This document shows positions 24,811-37,577 of a DNA stretch of 64,000 bases, one piece after another; positions within the stretch are counted from its first letter, which is position 1; the number at the start of each line of letters is the position of its first letter. Source of the DNA: Gymnopilus junonius (Eukaryota > Basidiomycota > Agaricomycetes > Agaricales > Galerinaceae); NCBI GenBank assembly GCA_015501075.1, contig JADNYJ010000063.1:124001-188000 (forward strand), given 5' to 3'. The notes beneath the pieces were generated by a model, which saw only the letters and a list, made by a program, of their open reading frames with translations, did not search any database and was not told the origin of the DNA. The position numbers were made by a program, and so were the translations under genes.

Positions 24811-27800
24811 ATGGTTATCACGACCTCGGAGATGGCATCTTTACTGACTCCAACCTTTGTGGCCCGCGTGCTCTCTCCAGGAATTTTCTTTCTTTCTGCT
24901 TTATCTCTTCTCTTCACACATCCCAAGCCTCCGAGCTCCCCGTCCCCCATCACCCCTGTCGTCGTCGCGTCAGCGGTTCCTCGACGGGCTCTTATATTAA
25001 CTCTGCTTACTTTCATCAGTTTCACTTATCTTTTTGATGGCCTTTCTTTTGTCGTGTTCGCACTAGTTGATCATGAGTGGCCGCGACACTCCGGAATCCC
25101 AGTCAACACAATCATAGGTCTTATTGCTTTCTCAGGCTTAGCTGCTCTTGGGACATGGAAAGACGTCCACGGCGTCGATGTGTGGTCCCTCGCGCGAATA
25201 AAGACAGCCACAGCAGCCACACTTCTTATTGACATTGGTCTGACCGTGCTTCTTGTTCTAAACTTGCGACAGGCCGAAATTCGTAAGTTATTATTAGCTT
25301 TTTTTATCGACCCGTACTGACTTGCATCGGTTTTGTAGCTTCCAAATTTTCAATCCGCTCTTTAGTACACCTTGTTTTCCCTGCTTTCCGAGTTCTGCTC
25401 CTTTGCCCTTTACTCCTGGGCCTATCATCGCCTCGCATCGCATATAGCTCTTTACATACCTACGATAACGTTGAAACCTCAGAGGCCGAGCCTACTGTGT
25501 CTACTTTCTTGCTCCCACCCGAGAGTTCCACAGGCAGACTTGGTACTGTTACTGCTGGAAATGCGGAAAGCAGTAAATATGGAACATTCCGTGTTCCTCG
25601 TTCGACTCTGCAGGCGTCTGCCCCAGTGACTCGAGCTACAACACCTGCCCCTTCTACAGGACCCGATACCAAGGTACGGACTTAATCCAATCTGTATTTC
25701 AGAATTTCTTTATCAAACGAAATCCAAAGTCGGATTCCAGACCTGAAATATCATTTGAGCCATCGTGGGCGGAAATCTGGAGGCGCATCCGTCGACTAAC
25801 TCCCTATCTGTGGCCTAAGAAAAATGCTTCATTGCAATTACTCGCTGTGAGTCTTTCTTTCCGTTGGGTTCTTCTACTACTCAAACGCGAATGTCTTTCA
25901 AGGTCCTGTGCATCTTCATCCTTCTCATTGGCCGTATAATCAATCTAGCTATGCCACTTACCTTGGGAAAACTTATCAGCATCCTTGAAGGCCAATCTAG
26001 CCAATCTCCTTGGCCCTATATTTTTGGGTATACTGGTTTAAGATTCCTCCAGGGAAGTGGTGGTCTACCTGCTATTCGGGATGTGCGTGACTTTAGCTTG
26101 TTGTACTTATTCATCATTAAGTGGCCCATATCTAAAGTGTCTCTGGGCGCCCGTCATGCAATATTCCGATCGAGGTGCGCAGCAGTGTCCGATACTGCGG
26201 CATTCTGTATTCTAACATTGGCCTAGAAATGTCTCAACTTTCGTTCGACCATTTACTGAACCTCTCTTATGCATGGCATACTCGTCGAAAGACAGGCGAA
26301 ATATTGCGCGTTTTAGACCGTGGTGCAGCCATTAACCATACTCTAGAGGTGATTACATTAACGGGAGTCGACAACTTTCCAAAATTAATCATTTTTACTT
26401 TCGCAGTTGGTCTTGTTCAGCGTTTTCCCAACTTTTATCGACATTTTGGTCGCTTTGGTCGCTTTCTGCATCATCTTCCAATGGACTTTGGCTTTGGTCA
26501 TTTTCATCGTCATGTTTGCATATGGCATGTCATTTTCTCTTTTATTTTCTATTTCCCTGACGCAACTGGTTCACAGTGGCTGCCAGCGTTGTTCTCACTC
26601 AATGGCGGACACGTATAAGGCGACAAATGAATGAGCGCGATGTGGTACGTACTGTCTTCCGTCGACACTGTAGAAGAGTAATGAATGAGTGCTGATGCAT
26701 CCTTCAGATCACGAGGGGGATTCATACTGATTGTCTCCTCAATTACGAGACCGTCAAATATTTCGGTGGAGAGGAACATGAGGGCCAACGATACAGTGAA
26801 GCTATTCGAGATTATCAAGCTCTTGAATATAAAGTCATCAGTAGGTTTTACTACTTTTTTTTATGTGTTTGTCTTGGTAAAGCATACATGTTTAGTGTCT
26901 CTTAATCTTCTCAATCTCGTCCAGAACTTCATAATTGTGAGTAATATAGTCTAACGTTTTACGCAAATTTAATACCGTTTGAGCGTTTTAGACATCTGGG
27001 CTTCTTGTTGGCTCTATCATGGTAGCGTATGACATTACCTCGTCAAGGGAACGCCAAGCAAGCAAATTTGTTATTTTCATCACATATCTTGCACAGGTAA
27101 ATATAGGGCAAGTTTTTTTTTTCAATCCTTGTAATACTCAATATACTATCAGTTGTATGGACCATTGAACCAGTTAGGCTATATCTATCGTTCTGTCAAC
27201 CAGTCATTAGTGGACACCGAGAAGCTTTTGGCTCTTTTGAACGAACCGACTGAAGTCGATGACAAGAAGGATGCTCCTGATCTCGTAGTTCATGATGGAG
27301 AAATTGAATTTGGTTTGTCTTTGTTTTGATTAAGGCATTGGAAGACCTTATCTGATTAGTATGTGCCCCTAGACGATGTCCATTTCTCCTACGATGGACG
27401 TTCTCCCGCTCTTGATGGTGTTTCATTCAAGGTTCCGAAGGGTGCTTCTGTGGCTCTTGTCGGAGAATCAGGGGCAGGGAAGTCGACTATCTTGCGTCTT
27501 CTGTACCGTTTCTACGATCTTGGTGAAGGCCAAGGGAGAATATTAATTGATAGCCAGGATATAAGGTGTGAACTCAAGCGAACAGTTTCTATCCTTCCCA
27601 TTTTGACACGATATTGATCAGAGATGTAACACAAAAAAGTCTACGTCAAGCTATCGGTGTCGTTCCTCAGGATCCTGTTCTCTTTAATTCAAGCATCGGA
27701 TACAACATTGGGTATGTGCTACGGTTCCTAGCCCTTATCATGTAGAATTGACGCTCATGTTACCAGTTACGGTAAATTTGGCGCGACTTCTGAAGAGATC

Positions 27801-29269
27801 GAAGTTGCTGCTAGCTCTGCTCAAATGCATGAGAGGATTATGACATTCCCTGACGGTATTTACCTAACTCAATCTCATATTTTATATGCCTGAGTCTAAT
27901 TTGTTTTAGGCTACAATACGAAAGTCGGAGAACGAGGCGTTCGACTTAGTGGGGGAGAGAAGCAGAGAGTTGCTATAGCAAGGACCCTTCTAAAGAACCC
28001 TCCGATCCTCCTCCTGGATGAAGCAACGAGGTCAGTTGCCTTGCTTACGTGGTTTCGACCCCATGCTAAACTTTTTTATTATAAGTGCCCTGGACACATC
28101 CACAGAGAAGGATATCCAGAAGGCACTTCAGAATCTTGTTAAGGGGAGGTCGTCCTTATCTATAGCTCACAGGTTGTCTGTAAGTCTCTTTATCAGCGGT
28201 GACATTCAATCATATTAACTTTCGTGACCAGACGATCGCATCTGCTGACATGTAAGTTACGCCGGCACCACCTGCTGTCCGAGTTTGCTGACCCATTTAT
28301 AGTATCCTTGTACTCAAAGATGGGCGTATTGTTGAACAAGGCAATTTCAAGGAACTTATTGAACGCGATGGGTTGTTTGCTTCAATGTGGGCAGATCAAA
28401 TTTCCTCCAATGACGATCCTGCAGCGTCGATTGGTGGACACAGTATCAAGAAAGAAGTTTCCGGATACAATGCGGAAATAACTGAAGAATCTCAAGAAGT
28501 ATCCACAGCCTCAGAGCCAACCGTCTCAACGAGTTCGGACGTTCAGCCAAACCAGGAGGTCCCAGACAGGGTTGATATTTCTCAATCGGAAGTAATCGTT
28601 CTCGATGCCATTTCGCCGCCCTCTGTGGAAGAAGAGGTCCGACCTCCCCAAGATGAAAGCCGCGACGACACTTCGGCTCAGGACGAGCAAACGACAGTAG
28701 AAGCATCAGTCATTCCAGTTCAAATGCCATCTCCCGTTAAGCCTCCTTCCGTCGCCTTCCCTTCCTCAGAAGGAGACATTGCGTCACCGGCCTCAATTGT
28801 ATTCCCGATTTCGAATGAGGAGCCTGCCTCTTTGCCAGTTGCTTTCCCTACGTCTGAGAATCAGTCTGATAAGGGAAAGAGCGAGCAATCTGTAGTGCAG
28901 ACGCAGACGCCTGGCGTAACGTTCAGTTCGAATGTTGATTCTCCACCCTCCCGGACTGGGACACCGAATCCTGAAAGCGAACCTAAGCGGAAACGCATCT
29001 CTTCCCAAAACTTCCAACGCTTGGCACGAAGAATATCTCTTACTACTCGACGACAGAGCTCTTCGTCATCTATAATTCCGGGGCTGCCTGGCCTCCCGGG
29101 TTTGAAACGGGACCAATCTCCCAGGGTTTCTAGTGATGATGCTTCTCGTCCAGAGAATACCGCAGCTGGTCCCTCGAACAACAGTCCCGCTCCCAGTTTT
29201 AAAGGCGAGGACAAGCCAAAATCGAAGAAGAAGGACAAGAAGGACAAGAGCAAGAAGGGCACCATATAA
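24811..29269 (+). CDS. hmt1: HMT1/ABCB6-type vacuolar half ABC transporter
   Basis: Half-size ABC transporters of the HMT1 group sit in the vacuolar membrane and carry thiol-metal conjugates (phytochelatin- or glutathione-cadmium). From the ATG at 24811 there are several hydrophobic N-terminal spans (MSD0, to about 25480), then a six-span core with [20 protein letters not shown] and [16 protein letters not shown], typical of HMT1. The ATP-binding domain has Walker [10 protein letters not shown] (27462-27488), Q-loop VVPQDPVLF, signature [15 protein letters not shown], Walker B ILLLDEAT, and H-loop SIAHRLST. A Ser/Glu/Pro-rich tail of about 280 residues ends in a Lys cluster (stop 29269) and is longer than usual. 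About 16 introns. An upstream reading without ATG was not used. Confidence 0.9.
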
Positions 29270-29934
29270 ACCTTCTGGTCTTGCTTTCTAACCTTCAATT
29301 ATGTTTTACCTGACGAATTTACGACATGCACGTTTTTACGACCTTTAGCACATTTTCTGGATAAATTTGGCCGTCATTTTCCTTAACTACATCTACTGGA
29401 TTTTCTTTCTTTCTTTTGACTACGAACCCACGCACTTTCCATCCATCCTTCACTTTCTCATCGATTGCTCATCACTTCAATACATTTGTTTCATACTTCT
29501 CAGCGAAAGAAGCTTCAAGCAGCAATCTGACTGTCATCTACAAAGTGTCATGGGATATGATCCCGTGAACTTTGTTCACAAACTCATGTGCCTGGCCCGT
29601 GCCAAGCTGTAGCTCTACAGCTAAATTTCAAATACTTAATCCACCTAGTGGAATAGAATGTTAATGGAGAAAATATGTGGCGATTAGAATGTCCACTGTT
29701 ATCGCTTTTACATACTGCAGGGGCGAGATTGAGGAAGTGGGACGGGTTGTTGTGACCAAGCGGTAAGAGAGCGGAGTCCGAATTGGGTTGCAGGAAGTAT
29801 ATAAGGCTATTTTGATCAAAATTCCTTCTTCCCTTCCTTGCCCTTCAACCACCACTGTCCCTTCGGTACAAGTTTCGGTCTCGGTTTCGTCAGGTCTCGT
29901 ATATCAGGTTTCTCTATTGTAAGAGGTCATCGTG
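29270..29934. other. Intergenic, promoter of the RRM gene
   Basis: Holds the 3' end of HMT1 and the promoter and leader of the RNA-binding gene, with a TATA box at 29798-29806. Short ORFs here are not convincing. Confidence 0.5.
29798..29806 (+). promoter_or_regulatory. TATA box of the glycine-rich RRM gene
   Basis: TATATAAGG lies 137 bp before the ATG at 29935, with a pyrimidine-rich leader after it. This fits a strongly expressed housekeeping gene. Confidence 0.55.
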
Positions 29935-30834
29935 ATGTCTGCAAAAGTTTATGTTGGGTCAGTCTGTATTTGCCCTCGAGTTCCCCACAGCTTCTCCTCT
30001 TCTCAGGAGGAGCTCGACTAATAGCTATTGATACCTCATGTAGCAATTTGAGTTGGAACACAACGGATGAGACGCTTCGTCAAGTCAGTGTAGTCTGACT
30101 TAGCTGTTCTGTTCTTCCATCACAATGAAATCGTGTCTTATCATCGCATATTGTTCCCAATTATAGGCATTTTCCGACTTTGGACAGGTCCTAGATGTAC
30201 GCTATCTTATCTCTTATTTTGGATACTCTTGCGCGGCTGCTATGTGACTGCTTTCGCGTAAGAATGAGTTGACCGATTCCCGTTTAGTCCATCGTTATGC
30301 GCGATCGCGATACTGGTCGCTCTCGAGGATTTGGTTTTGTGACCTATAGTTCTGCCCAAGAGGCTGATGCTGCTATTGGTGGACTGAATGAGCAAGAGCT
30401 GGATGGCAGACGCATCAAAGTAAACCTCGCTAACGCTCGCGGTGGCGGAGGAGGAGGAGGAGGTTCGCTACACTTCGCTTTTTGATTGGCCTTTTTTTTG
30501 AAAGTGAGAATTGTTTCTAATTGCAGGCTACCAAGGTGGAGGAGGAGGATACGGTGGAAGCGGTGGAGGTATGTGCTTCATTTCTGTGTGGTGTACTAAT
30601 TGCTGATGGTCATCCACACGTGTAGGCTACAGCGGTGGTTACAACCAAGGAGGCGGCTCCGGCGGTTACGGAGGAGGAGGCTACTCCAACCAAGGAGGAT
30701 ATGGTGGAAGTGGCGGCTACAACCAAGGAGGAGGAGGAGGAGGCTACAGCGGAGGCGGCTACGGACAAGGTAAGCGCAGACTGCTGTGATGACTACTTGG
30801 ATACTGTACTGATGAGCATGCAGGAGGATATTGA
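29935..30834 (+). CDS. Glycine-rich RNA-binding protein with one RRM
   Basis: A small RNA-binding protein of the GRP/RBM3-CIRBP type, likely acting in mRNA handling under stress. The single RRM begins [19 protein letters not shown] (RNP2 VYVGNL) and has RNP1 as [10 protein letters not shown], then EELDGR-type [15 protein letters not shown]. The tail after about residue 80 is nearly all Gly with Tyr, Ser, Gln and Asn (GGYGG, YNQGG repeats), a low-complexity tail of the phase-separating kind. Five or six introns, two of them inside the Gly-rich tail. The last exon adds GGY and stops at 30832-30834. Confidence 0.9.
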
Positions 30835-30992
30835 AAATACTCTGCGAACGCCATGTTCACCTGTTTCATGCCCTGATTTCATTTCTTCCTTTATTTCTTT
30901 GTTTTCCTTGGTGACAGTCTCGCGAACGACGAGTTGTATTTACCATTGCAGTGTAACTAGTACTTAGCGCCAATATCCATCGATCGATAACA

Positions 30993-31000
30993 GTCACGTG
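30993..31000. promoter_or_regulatory. GTCACGTG E-box before the HMG-box gene
   Basis: Exact RTCACGTG match 103 bp before the ATG at 31103, about the same distance as the one before HMT1. Confidence 0.4.
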
Positions 31001-31102
31001 TGCTTAATTGTATTGTTCTGTACAAATAAAGGACAACAAACCATAATTGGCATTCAATGCTCGTCTTTCTTTCTCTCTCACCTCCATCTACCTTCATCCA
31101 CT

Positions 31103-32540
31103 ATGGCCGGGCCCATGCGATCTGATGAACTCGCCGCCATTAAGCCACCTCGTCCACCCAACTCATGGATCCTCTATCGTGCCCATGCCCTCAAGAACCT
31201 CCCCCCACCCGGTCCAGGGGAGGGTCGTCGTTCTCAATCCGAAGTTTCTGCCCTCGTTTCCAATATGTGGAGGCACGAGTCCGAGTCAACAAAATCCCAT
31301 TTCGAACGGTTGGCCGAGGAGGCAAAGGCCCAACATAAGATTCAGTTCCCCGACTACCGTTATCAGCCAAAGAAGAAGGAGGAGAAGGAGCGTCTCCGCG
31401 AACTTCAAAAGAAGCAAAAAGAGTCAGAGCGAGCAGCAAAGAGAACACGACGTGTCGGACATACCGTTGACTCTCCGGGTCCTAGCGCAAGTCGTTCGCT
31501 CCTCGTACGCGGTGCTCCCTATTATAACCCCCACGTGGTATATAATTCTGTGGGACCATCACCCCCTCTTTCCGCGTCTTCTTCGCCGAGTGACGCGATT
31601 TCGAGCCCAATTGCAGTCCCGATCTCGATCCCTTCTTCCGCTCGAACTATTCAGGATCGCGTCGTAGTCGCTCCTGCTCTAGCTCCAGAAGAAACGACCA
31701 AGTCCACCCACTCGTCGTCTATTCTCCCGATACTTACCCTTCCAACTACGTTCAACGCTCCGACCACCACCTTGCCCTATCCGATTGCTCGTTCCCCGTC
31801 CTCCATCATAGATCCTGTGCCATATCATGTCGAGAGTGAGGCTAATGAACCACCCTGGCAATTCGAAAATCAAGATCAAACCTTGTCATTATTCGACTCA
31901 GCAGTCAACTGGGATGATGCTGTCTTGGGGTCTTCGGAGCATCCTACCACCTCTGTACGTGCTGTCTTCATGTCTGGTCTTACGGTCTTATTTACATCTC
32001 TTTGTTCTATAGGGTACTTTCGTCTTCGATGTTCCGCCGTGGCGGCCAGAGGATTTCCAAGTATTTGAAGACTATGTCCCTCCAAAGCAGATAGACGGTG
32101 TGTTCCAGTTGAGCCAAGTTGATGAAACTATCCTGCACCAACCACCTGGAGGCGCATTGAATGTATCCTTAGGCCCCTATCCCCCTTTCCGTGACGACAA
32201 CACAATGGATTCGTACCTTCTCCCTAATGACGGCTTTTCGTCATCGACCCCGCAATTTCCATCTGATCTTCTTGGCATTTCTAATCTTACCAGCAACGGC
32301 TTTGACATTTCTAATCTTATTAGCAACAGCTTTGACCTCTCGAACTTGTACCCCCAGGATCAATCATACCCAACATACCCAACCGAAGAGGATTCCGTAT
32401 TTCAAGCTGTCCCTGTTACACAGGAGCATTCTGCGTCCTCATCTTCTTATACCCCTCCATCCGGCGCTGCATATTCGGCAACGCGACGAGTAGGCGGCAG
32501 CTGGGCAGGATTCTTGCCGCAGAGTCCGCCCGTTCACTAA
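31103..32540 (+). CDS. HMG-box transcription factor (MATA-HMG type)
   Basis: A sequence-specific HMG-box DNA-binding protein in the nucleus. The box begins KPPRPPNSWILYRAHALKNL and continues SNMWRHESESTKSHFERLAEE and FPDYRYQPKK, the fungal MATA/Ste11/Prf1 type, followed by a basic region (KKEEKERLRELQKKQ). The rest is Ser/Pro/Thr-rich, as in activation domains. One intron (about 31955-32011) joins TTS to GTFVFDVPPW. A 30-bp in-frame tandem repeat at 32277-32336 encodes ISNLxSNxFD twice. The start is the ATG at 31103; an upstream in-frame ATG at 30998 is less likely because the E-box and promoter would then be coding. There is no pheromone or receptor gene next to it, so it is not evidence of a mating-type locus. 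Confidence 0.85.
32277..32336 (+). repeat. Two tandem 30-bp units within the HMG gene
   Basis: Two imperfect copies in tandem (32277-32306 and 32307-32336), each coding for I-S-N-L-x-S-N-x-F-D, with a third degenerate start (LSNL) behind. The copies differ at three bases. Confidence 0.75.
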
Positions 32541-33046
32541 TATTCCCGTGTTTTTTCTCCCATTTTTTTTTTGTTTTATGCTTCAACCTCTGTTTTCTTA
32601 TCTGCAATGCTTTCCATCGTATTTGTCACGCTTTCTTACGTCGAACTTCTCACCCCATCTCGATTACTCTTGACAACTATTTTGCCGCCTCGTCTTTAAC
32701 TTGTTTTATGGAGGAAAAGGCGTCAGCTTTGCACTAGATGTATAAAGCCTTGCACATGTTGTCTCTGCTTTCGAATTCTCTGCTCTCCGTAGTTCTCATA
32801 TGTCATCGGCCTCTGGTATCTATGTTCTTATTCTCTTATCTACTTACCACAGTCATAGTATCGTCTGCATCAACTTTGTTGCATTGTATCTACTCAGTAA
32901 AATGGTTCTGCCCTTGTAACGACCCCCAAATATATTATATGACATCTAGACTAGACACAACTGTTTTGGAAAGGGCCTTCAAATTTTTCTAAATTACAAA
33001 ATGTAGGTAAATTGGTATTTAGGTGCAGAATATCCACCGACCACAA
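32541..33046. other. Convergent intergenic region
   Basis: 3' regions of the HMG gene (+) and ILV6 (-), pyrimidine-rich on the + strand at the beginning. No gene seen. Confidence 0.5.
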
Positions 33047-34210
33047 TCAACCAGGTGGGAGTAGACTTGCGTCAATTGGTCCTCCTTCGTCTTCTGGCGC
33101 GGCTTCTTCTCCTTCGTTTTTAATTGGTGTCCTCGGCATTGCCATGAGACCTGATATCAGTCATCAGTGAAACAACAGATAAAGAAGATAAAAGTGGATT
33201 AACCTGTACGAGCGGCTTCTAAGATACCGAAAGGTTTCAAAAGGTTTAGGAAAGCCTCTACTCTTGTTGTCTTCGCAGTAAGCTCAACAATTACGCTGTT
33301 CTCACTGACATCAACGATCTTCGCTCCAAACTGCTGCGCGAGGACTGAGATGGAATGGAGGTGTTGATGTTTGAGTCGTAGAGCTTGGGATGGAGTTATA
33401 GGAGGGATGTGAGCATCGGGCTGGGCACTGTGCTCAAAGTTGTGAACAAGAGTTGTCTCGCGTTCTAATTTTGCATCTGATTGCTCTGCACCAACTCTAC
33501 GAGGTTCGTGAAAAGGACCTCCTACGAACTGATCCTCTAGGTATTCCGGCCCCAGAATGGAGACTTTGGCCAATAGGAGCTCTCTCGAGATCACCTTTGT
33601 TTCCGTGTAGTCTAGGACAGCCCACACAGGGACCTAAAAATGTGTGACTTGAGCTCATCAACGAAGAAGAGAGGTAAAAGCTAACCAAGTCTTCTAACTG
33701 TCTTCTGGCCTGTTCTACGACGCCGTCTTGACCACTGAGAACGATGCACATCCGACTCAAGTCGCGTATTTCAGTCCGACAAACGACCAAGGAATCAATA
33801 TTAAACCCTCTGCCAGCAAGAATACCGGATACACGGGAAAGGACTCCAGGTTCGTTTTGAACGAGGCAGTTTAGGATGTGCCTGTATGGCTCTTAAATTA
33901 GATATATATAAAAACACAGTAACTCAGTGTTAGCATACTTTTTGAAAGGCTGAAGACTGGGTGGTGGGGTATTGTATAAAATGTTGGTGACAGCTTCCTC
34001 AGCGCTGCGCGAACGAGGTAAATCTGTCGCAGGGAGAGGTGGAGGGCGGATTCTTTGCGCGCGTTTGTAGTCCAAAGCGGAGGTAGAGTCATCTATGGAC
34101 TTTGGAGGCTGAGGGGGCTTAGGAGGGCCATTTTGTTGAGAGGCTCTCAAGCATGTCGAAGAGAATAACCTTCGGGAAAGGAAGGCGCGACGAATGGTTG
34201 TTGCGGACAT
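33047..34210 (-). CDS. ILV6: Acetolactate synthase regulatory (small) subunit
   Basis: Ilv6 activates acetohydroxyacid synthase (Ilv2) in mitochondria and gives valine feedback control of branched-chain amino acid synthesis. The start at 34210 gives an Arg/Ser-rich presequence (MSATTIRRAFLSRRLFSST). The ACT domain is HILNCLVQNEPGVLSRVSGI, LAGRGFNIDSLVVCRTE, and SGQDGVVEQARRQLEDLV, followed by PVWAVLDYTE and SRELLLAKVSILGPEY. A linker comes next, then the second domain (SISVLAQQFGAKIVDVSENS, FLNLLKPFGILEAARTG). The last exon ends with DASLLPPG and a stop at 33047-33049. Three or four introns. Family order and length look complete. Confidence 0.9.
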
Positions 34211-34258
34211 CCCAACTAACTTGCTCAGCTACTGACTCGAATGTATATATTTCACTCA

Positions 34259-37200
34259 TTATGTAATCACATTCGGCTTCTGTCGGTCCTCCGTATTTTT
34301 CAGTACTTTTCTAGCCAGGTCCACATATTCCTTTGCTTCCTTGATAGCTTTCCCTTCTGTCTCTGAAACCTTCTCCCAGTGTGTCAATCCCCCATCCACA
34401 AGCGTCAATGCCTCTTCTTCCGAGTGCTCATCCACCCATCGGACATATTCGGCTTCCTGCCATCCATGCAACTGGTGTGGTAAAGGAATGGGTGATCGTA
34501 CAAGGATATGGTGAAGGACAATCAAAGGAGGGAGACCAGCTGTATGACTGCTGGATGCAAGGTCTTTATTCTCCAGAAAAAATAGTGGTCTATCCCTTTA
34601 ATCAGATATTATCACCCTTTGATAGACCGATACTTACCGCATAGCACGGAGAGCGCGATATTCATCACCGATGGATTCCAGCCCTCGAGTATTATCAACC
34701 ATGAAAGCGTTGAGCCCAAATTCTAATCCGGTCATATCGCTGGCCATTTGAAGTTTGCCGCTCTCTCCAAGTGGATTCGCAATTGAAATATGTAAAACGA
34801 AAATTCGCATTACATATCTCACAACAGATGTTACCCTAAGTCTGCGATGAGTCAATGAGCAGCCTGAATTTCCATAACACTGACCATGTACGTCCATAAT
34901 CCCCCAAGTTGTACTTCATGACTAGTTCCGTCTTGATGAACGATAACTTGTCCGTTAACTCTTTGACATATAAACTCGAGCCGCCCATCCCAGCGTCTGG
35001 ATCGACAGACTTTGAAAAATCAATGCGGTGTAGTTTGGATATGATGGCACCCAACTCGCGGTGAATCGCCATCGTAAGTATGTCCATTAAACGCTCACAC
35101 ACTTGCTTGAAATTCTACGACCAGTCTAAGATAGATGTCGATGACTATGCGGTAAAGACCTACCTGTACGCTAGGCTGTAAAATAGCAACTATAGTCGCA
35201 GTATTTTCCTCCAAGGTGGAAAGGCGATCCCAAGTCTGGTACAGGAAATTCGAAAGGCTGGCATTTGAAATTTGCTGCGGCGTGGCAGCAGGACCGATTA
35301 AAGAAGTTGCTGCTCTATCCCTCGAGATCTTAAAAAGATATCATGAGTGAGAATGCAGCTGAAACTGAGAACGGGATTGTACCAGAGCCTCTACTTTTGT
35401 TAGAATGCCATCTAAGCACGCCGCAGTATTTTTAGCAACAGCCCTGAACAACAAAGGATCGAACCGAGCGGCATCTAGTTCATTTGTTACAATTCGAGCA
35501 ACATTGATCCCTTCATTCGTCCCTGGAGCAGAGCGAGCACCATTAGATAGAGTCTGACCAAGGGCCTCATTGATCCTGTTGGTAGACCTTGCAAGATACT
35601 GCGCTTCTACTGGAGAAAGTGAATGAAGCAAAAGAATGGTCTCTGGACTAAAAGCAGATGATTGGTAACTCATAGGGCTTTTCAGGAAAGATCTCACCTT
35701 TGAAGAGTATCGCTGTATGTTGTATCAGTGTGTACAGCAATTTTTCCGAAAAAATCGTGAAATAGTCGCAGGACACGAGGCAGGCCGGATGATAGAGTTT
35801 GTTGCAGAAAGGAGGACCCTGTTAGAAGGTTAGCTTTAACAGATGCAGAAGAAGAGGTGCGTCCAAACCTTTTGATGAATCTTGAAGGTGCTTCTGAAGT
35901 GAGCGACTGAGCGACATCCAAAAGGAGGAACTGGGTGTGTTCTCTAAAAGCTGTGGGTAGAACGTAGACTGATTTGAGTTTACGAAATTAAGAACTGGCA
36001 TAGGTTTACCTTCATAGCTTCATCAAGGAATACAACATGAGTGGAAGTGTCCTTCTTCATCTTCAGAACTTTCTCAAGAGCATAGACCTAGAAGTCGTAC
36101 AGATCAATTCCAAGCTGAAGGAAACACACCGGTCATACCTTTATACAGCAATCTGCCATTTCTTGGAACATGGCCTCTAGTCTTGTCCAAAGGACTGCAG
36201 ACCATTGAGGGGCCGTGACATTCGTAGGCTCAGTCCGAACACGAGATCTATAAGTTTGAGGTGTATGCGGCGAGTTCGCCGTTGATACTTCTGTAGCATA
36301 ATAATTGGTGAAAGGAAATGGTGGTTCAGCGTGCTGCCCACACACCCTTAGCTGTTGCATCCTTTGATATCTTGCTCAGGTCAAAAGTCATGCGTATTCG
36401 ATCTTCCACAGCTTGAGAAAGATCTGATAAGAGGCTTTGTACTAGAGATGGAAGCACTCCCAGATTATAAGCAGTTTGCAGGGAAGATGCCAGAAGGGTT
36501 TGATTCTGGCTATAGAATTAGCAAAATAAAAGGGGCTTTGAACAAGAGACAATCACAAGTGATGACAATCCACTCAATACCATGTTCTCCATCTCTGCCG
36601 TCACGATAGATCGAGCGTCTTCAATGAATGGTTCATATAACGCGACCACCTTCACAGACCGTAATGGGATCAACTGTTGATTATATCCAGTGTCCTGACC
36701 TTCGCTGGACGTTTCAGGCTCATGAAGCAGGGAACCTGAAGGATTTGCAGTAAGAAAATTTTCTAAACGCCTTATGGCGGACTACATACCCAGTTCTGCG
36801 ACACTTAAAGCAGCTTTCGCAATTGCGCGTTCGTTCTCGTCTTCAATATCTTTCCCATGCATAATACTAGCTGTGGGCAATTCATCCATTACGCTTTTAT
36901 CAAAGATCTTCATGCCCTGGATTTCGTTCATCTGGAGCTGTAGCCGTCGCGCTAAAATAACGAAACGCGACGTTCTCCTTAAGACATCTGACGCTTGGTG
37001 AAATCTCTGTAATCGTGTGACCATATTCTGCACATTTTCATAAGGCATGTGGATCTTGCTGCGAAGCCTGATATGCGAAGACTAATCAGCCTGATGCTCG
37101 GATTTAGGAGCTGGTAAACACACTTCTCAACCGAGTTATCTAGGTCACTGAGGCCAGCCCTGACAGATACCAGTGCACCTGAAAGTGCATTTGCATTAGT

Positions 37201-37577
37201 CGCTTGAGTCAGCAAATCTTCGTGATGAGCTGTAACCTCAACAATATCCTTAATATTCAGTTTCGTAAGGAGATGGATAAGCGCACCAGCGACCTGATTT
37301 GCTTCGACACGTCTTCTATACCGAATGAAAGCTTTGAAATAGCCATAGATATATCTCCTTTTGCAATAGATTCCTGTGTTGGACCCTTCAGAATAGAAGT
37401 GTCCGTCACAGCTGGTTTGGATTCAGAGGCAGGATACGTTGATGAACTTGAATCGGCCGACAGAATGGCATTTGCATATTCATTGGGGTCGAAATCTGGG
37501 CTGGCAAAAACAGAGTAATCTATGACAGAGATTCAGAGTGATGATATTTACGCGATTCTCAGAAACAAACCAGCCAT
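34259..37577 (-). CDS. COG5: Conserved oligomeric Golgi complex subunit 5
   Basis: Cog5 is a lobe B subunit of the COG tethering complex, which returns glycosylation enzymes within the Golgi. The N-terminus is assembled from a 7-nt first coding exon (ATGGCTG, start 37577) and a second exon to give MADYSVFASPDFDPNEYANAIL, a typical Cog5 start. Then come VTAHHEDLLTQATNANALSG, HMPYENVQNMVTRLQRFHQA, ARRLQLQM, and in the C-terminal half RIVTNELDAARFDPLLFRAV. The end has LPPLIVLHHILV, HGWQEAEYVRWV and HWEKVSETEGKAIKEAKEYV. About 12 introns; the exons inspected join in frame. The gene's stop (34259) is 49 bp from the ILV6 start at 34210, the two genes lying tandem on the minus strand. Confidence 0.9.

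Noticed and set aside
31103..32540. Mating-type locus because of the HMG box
   Set aside because: No homeodomain, pheromone or receptor gene nearby; HMG factors of this type are numerous in Agaricomycetes.
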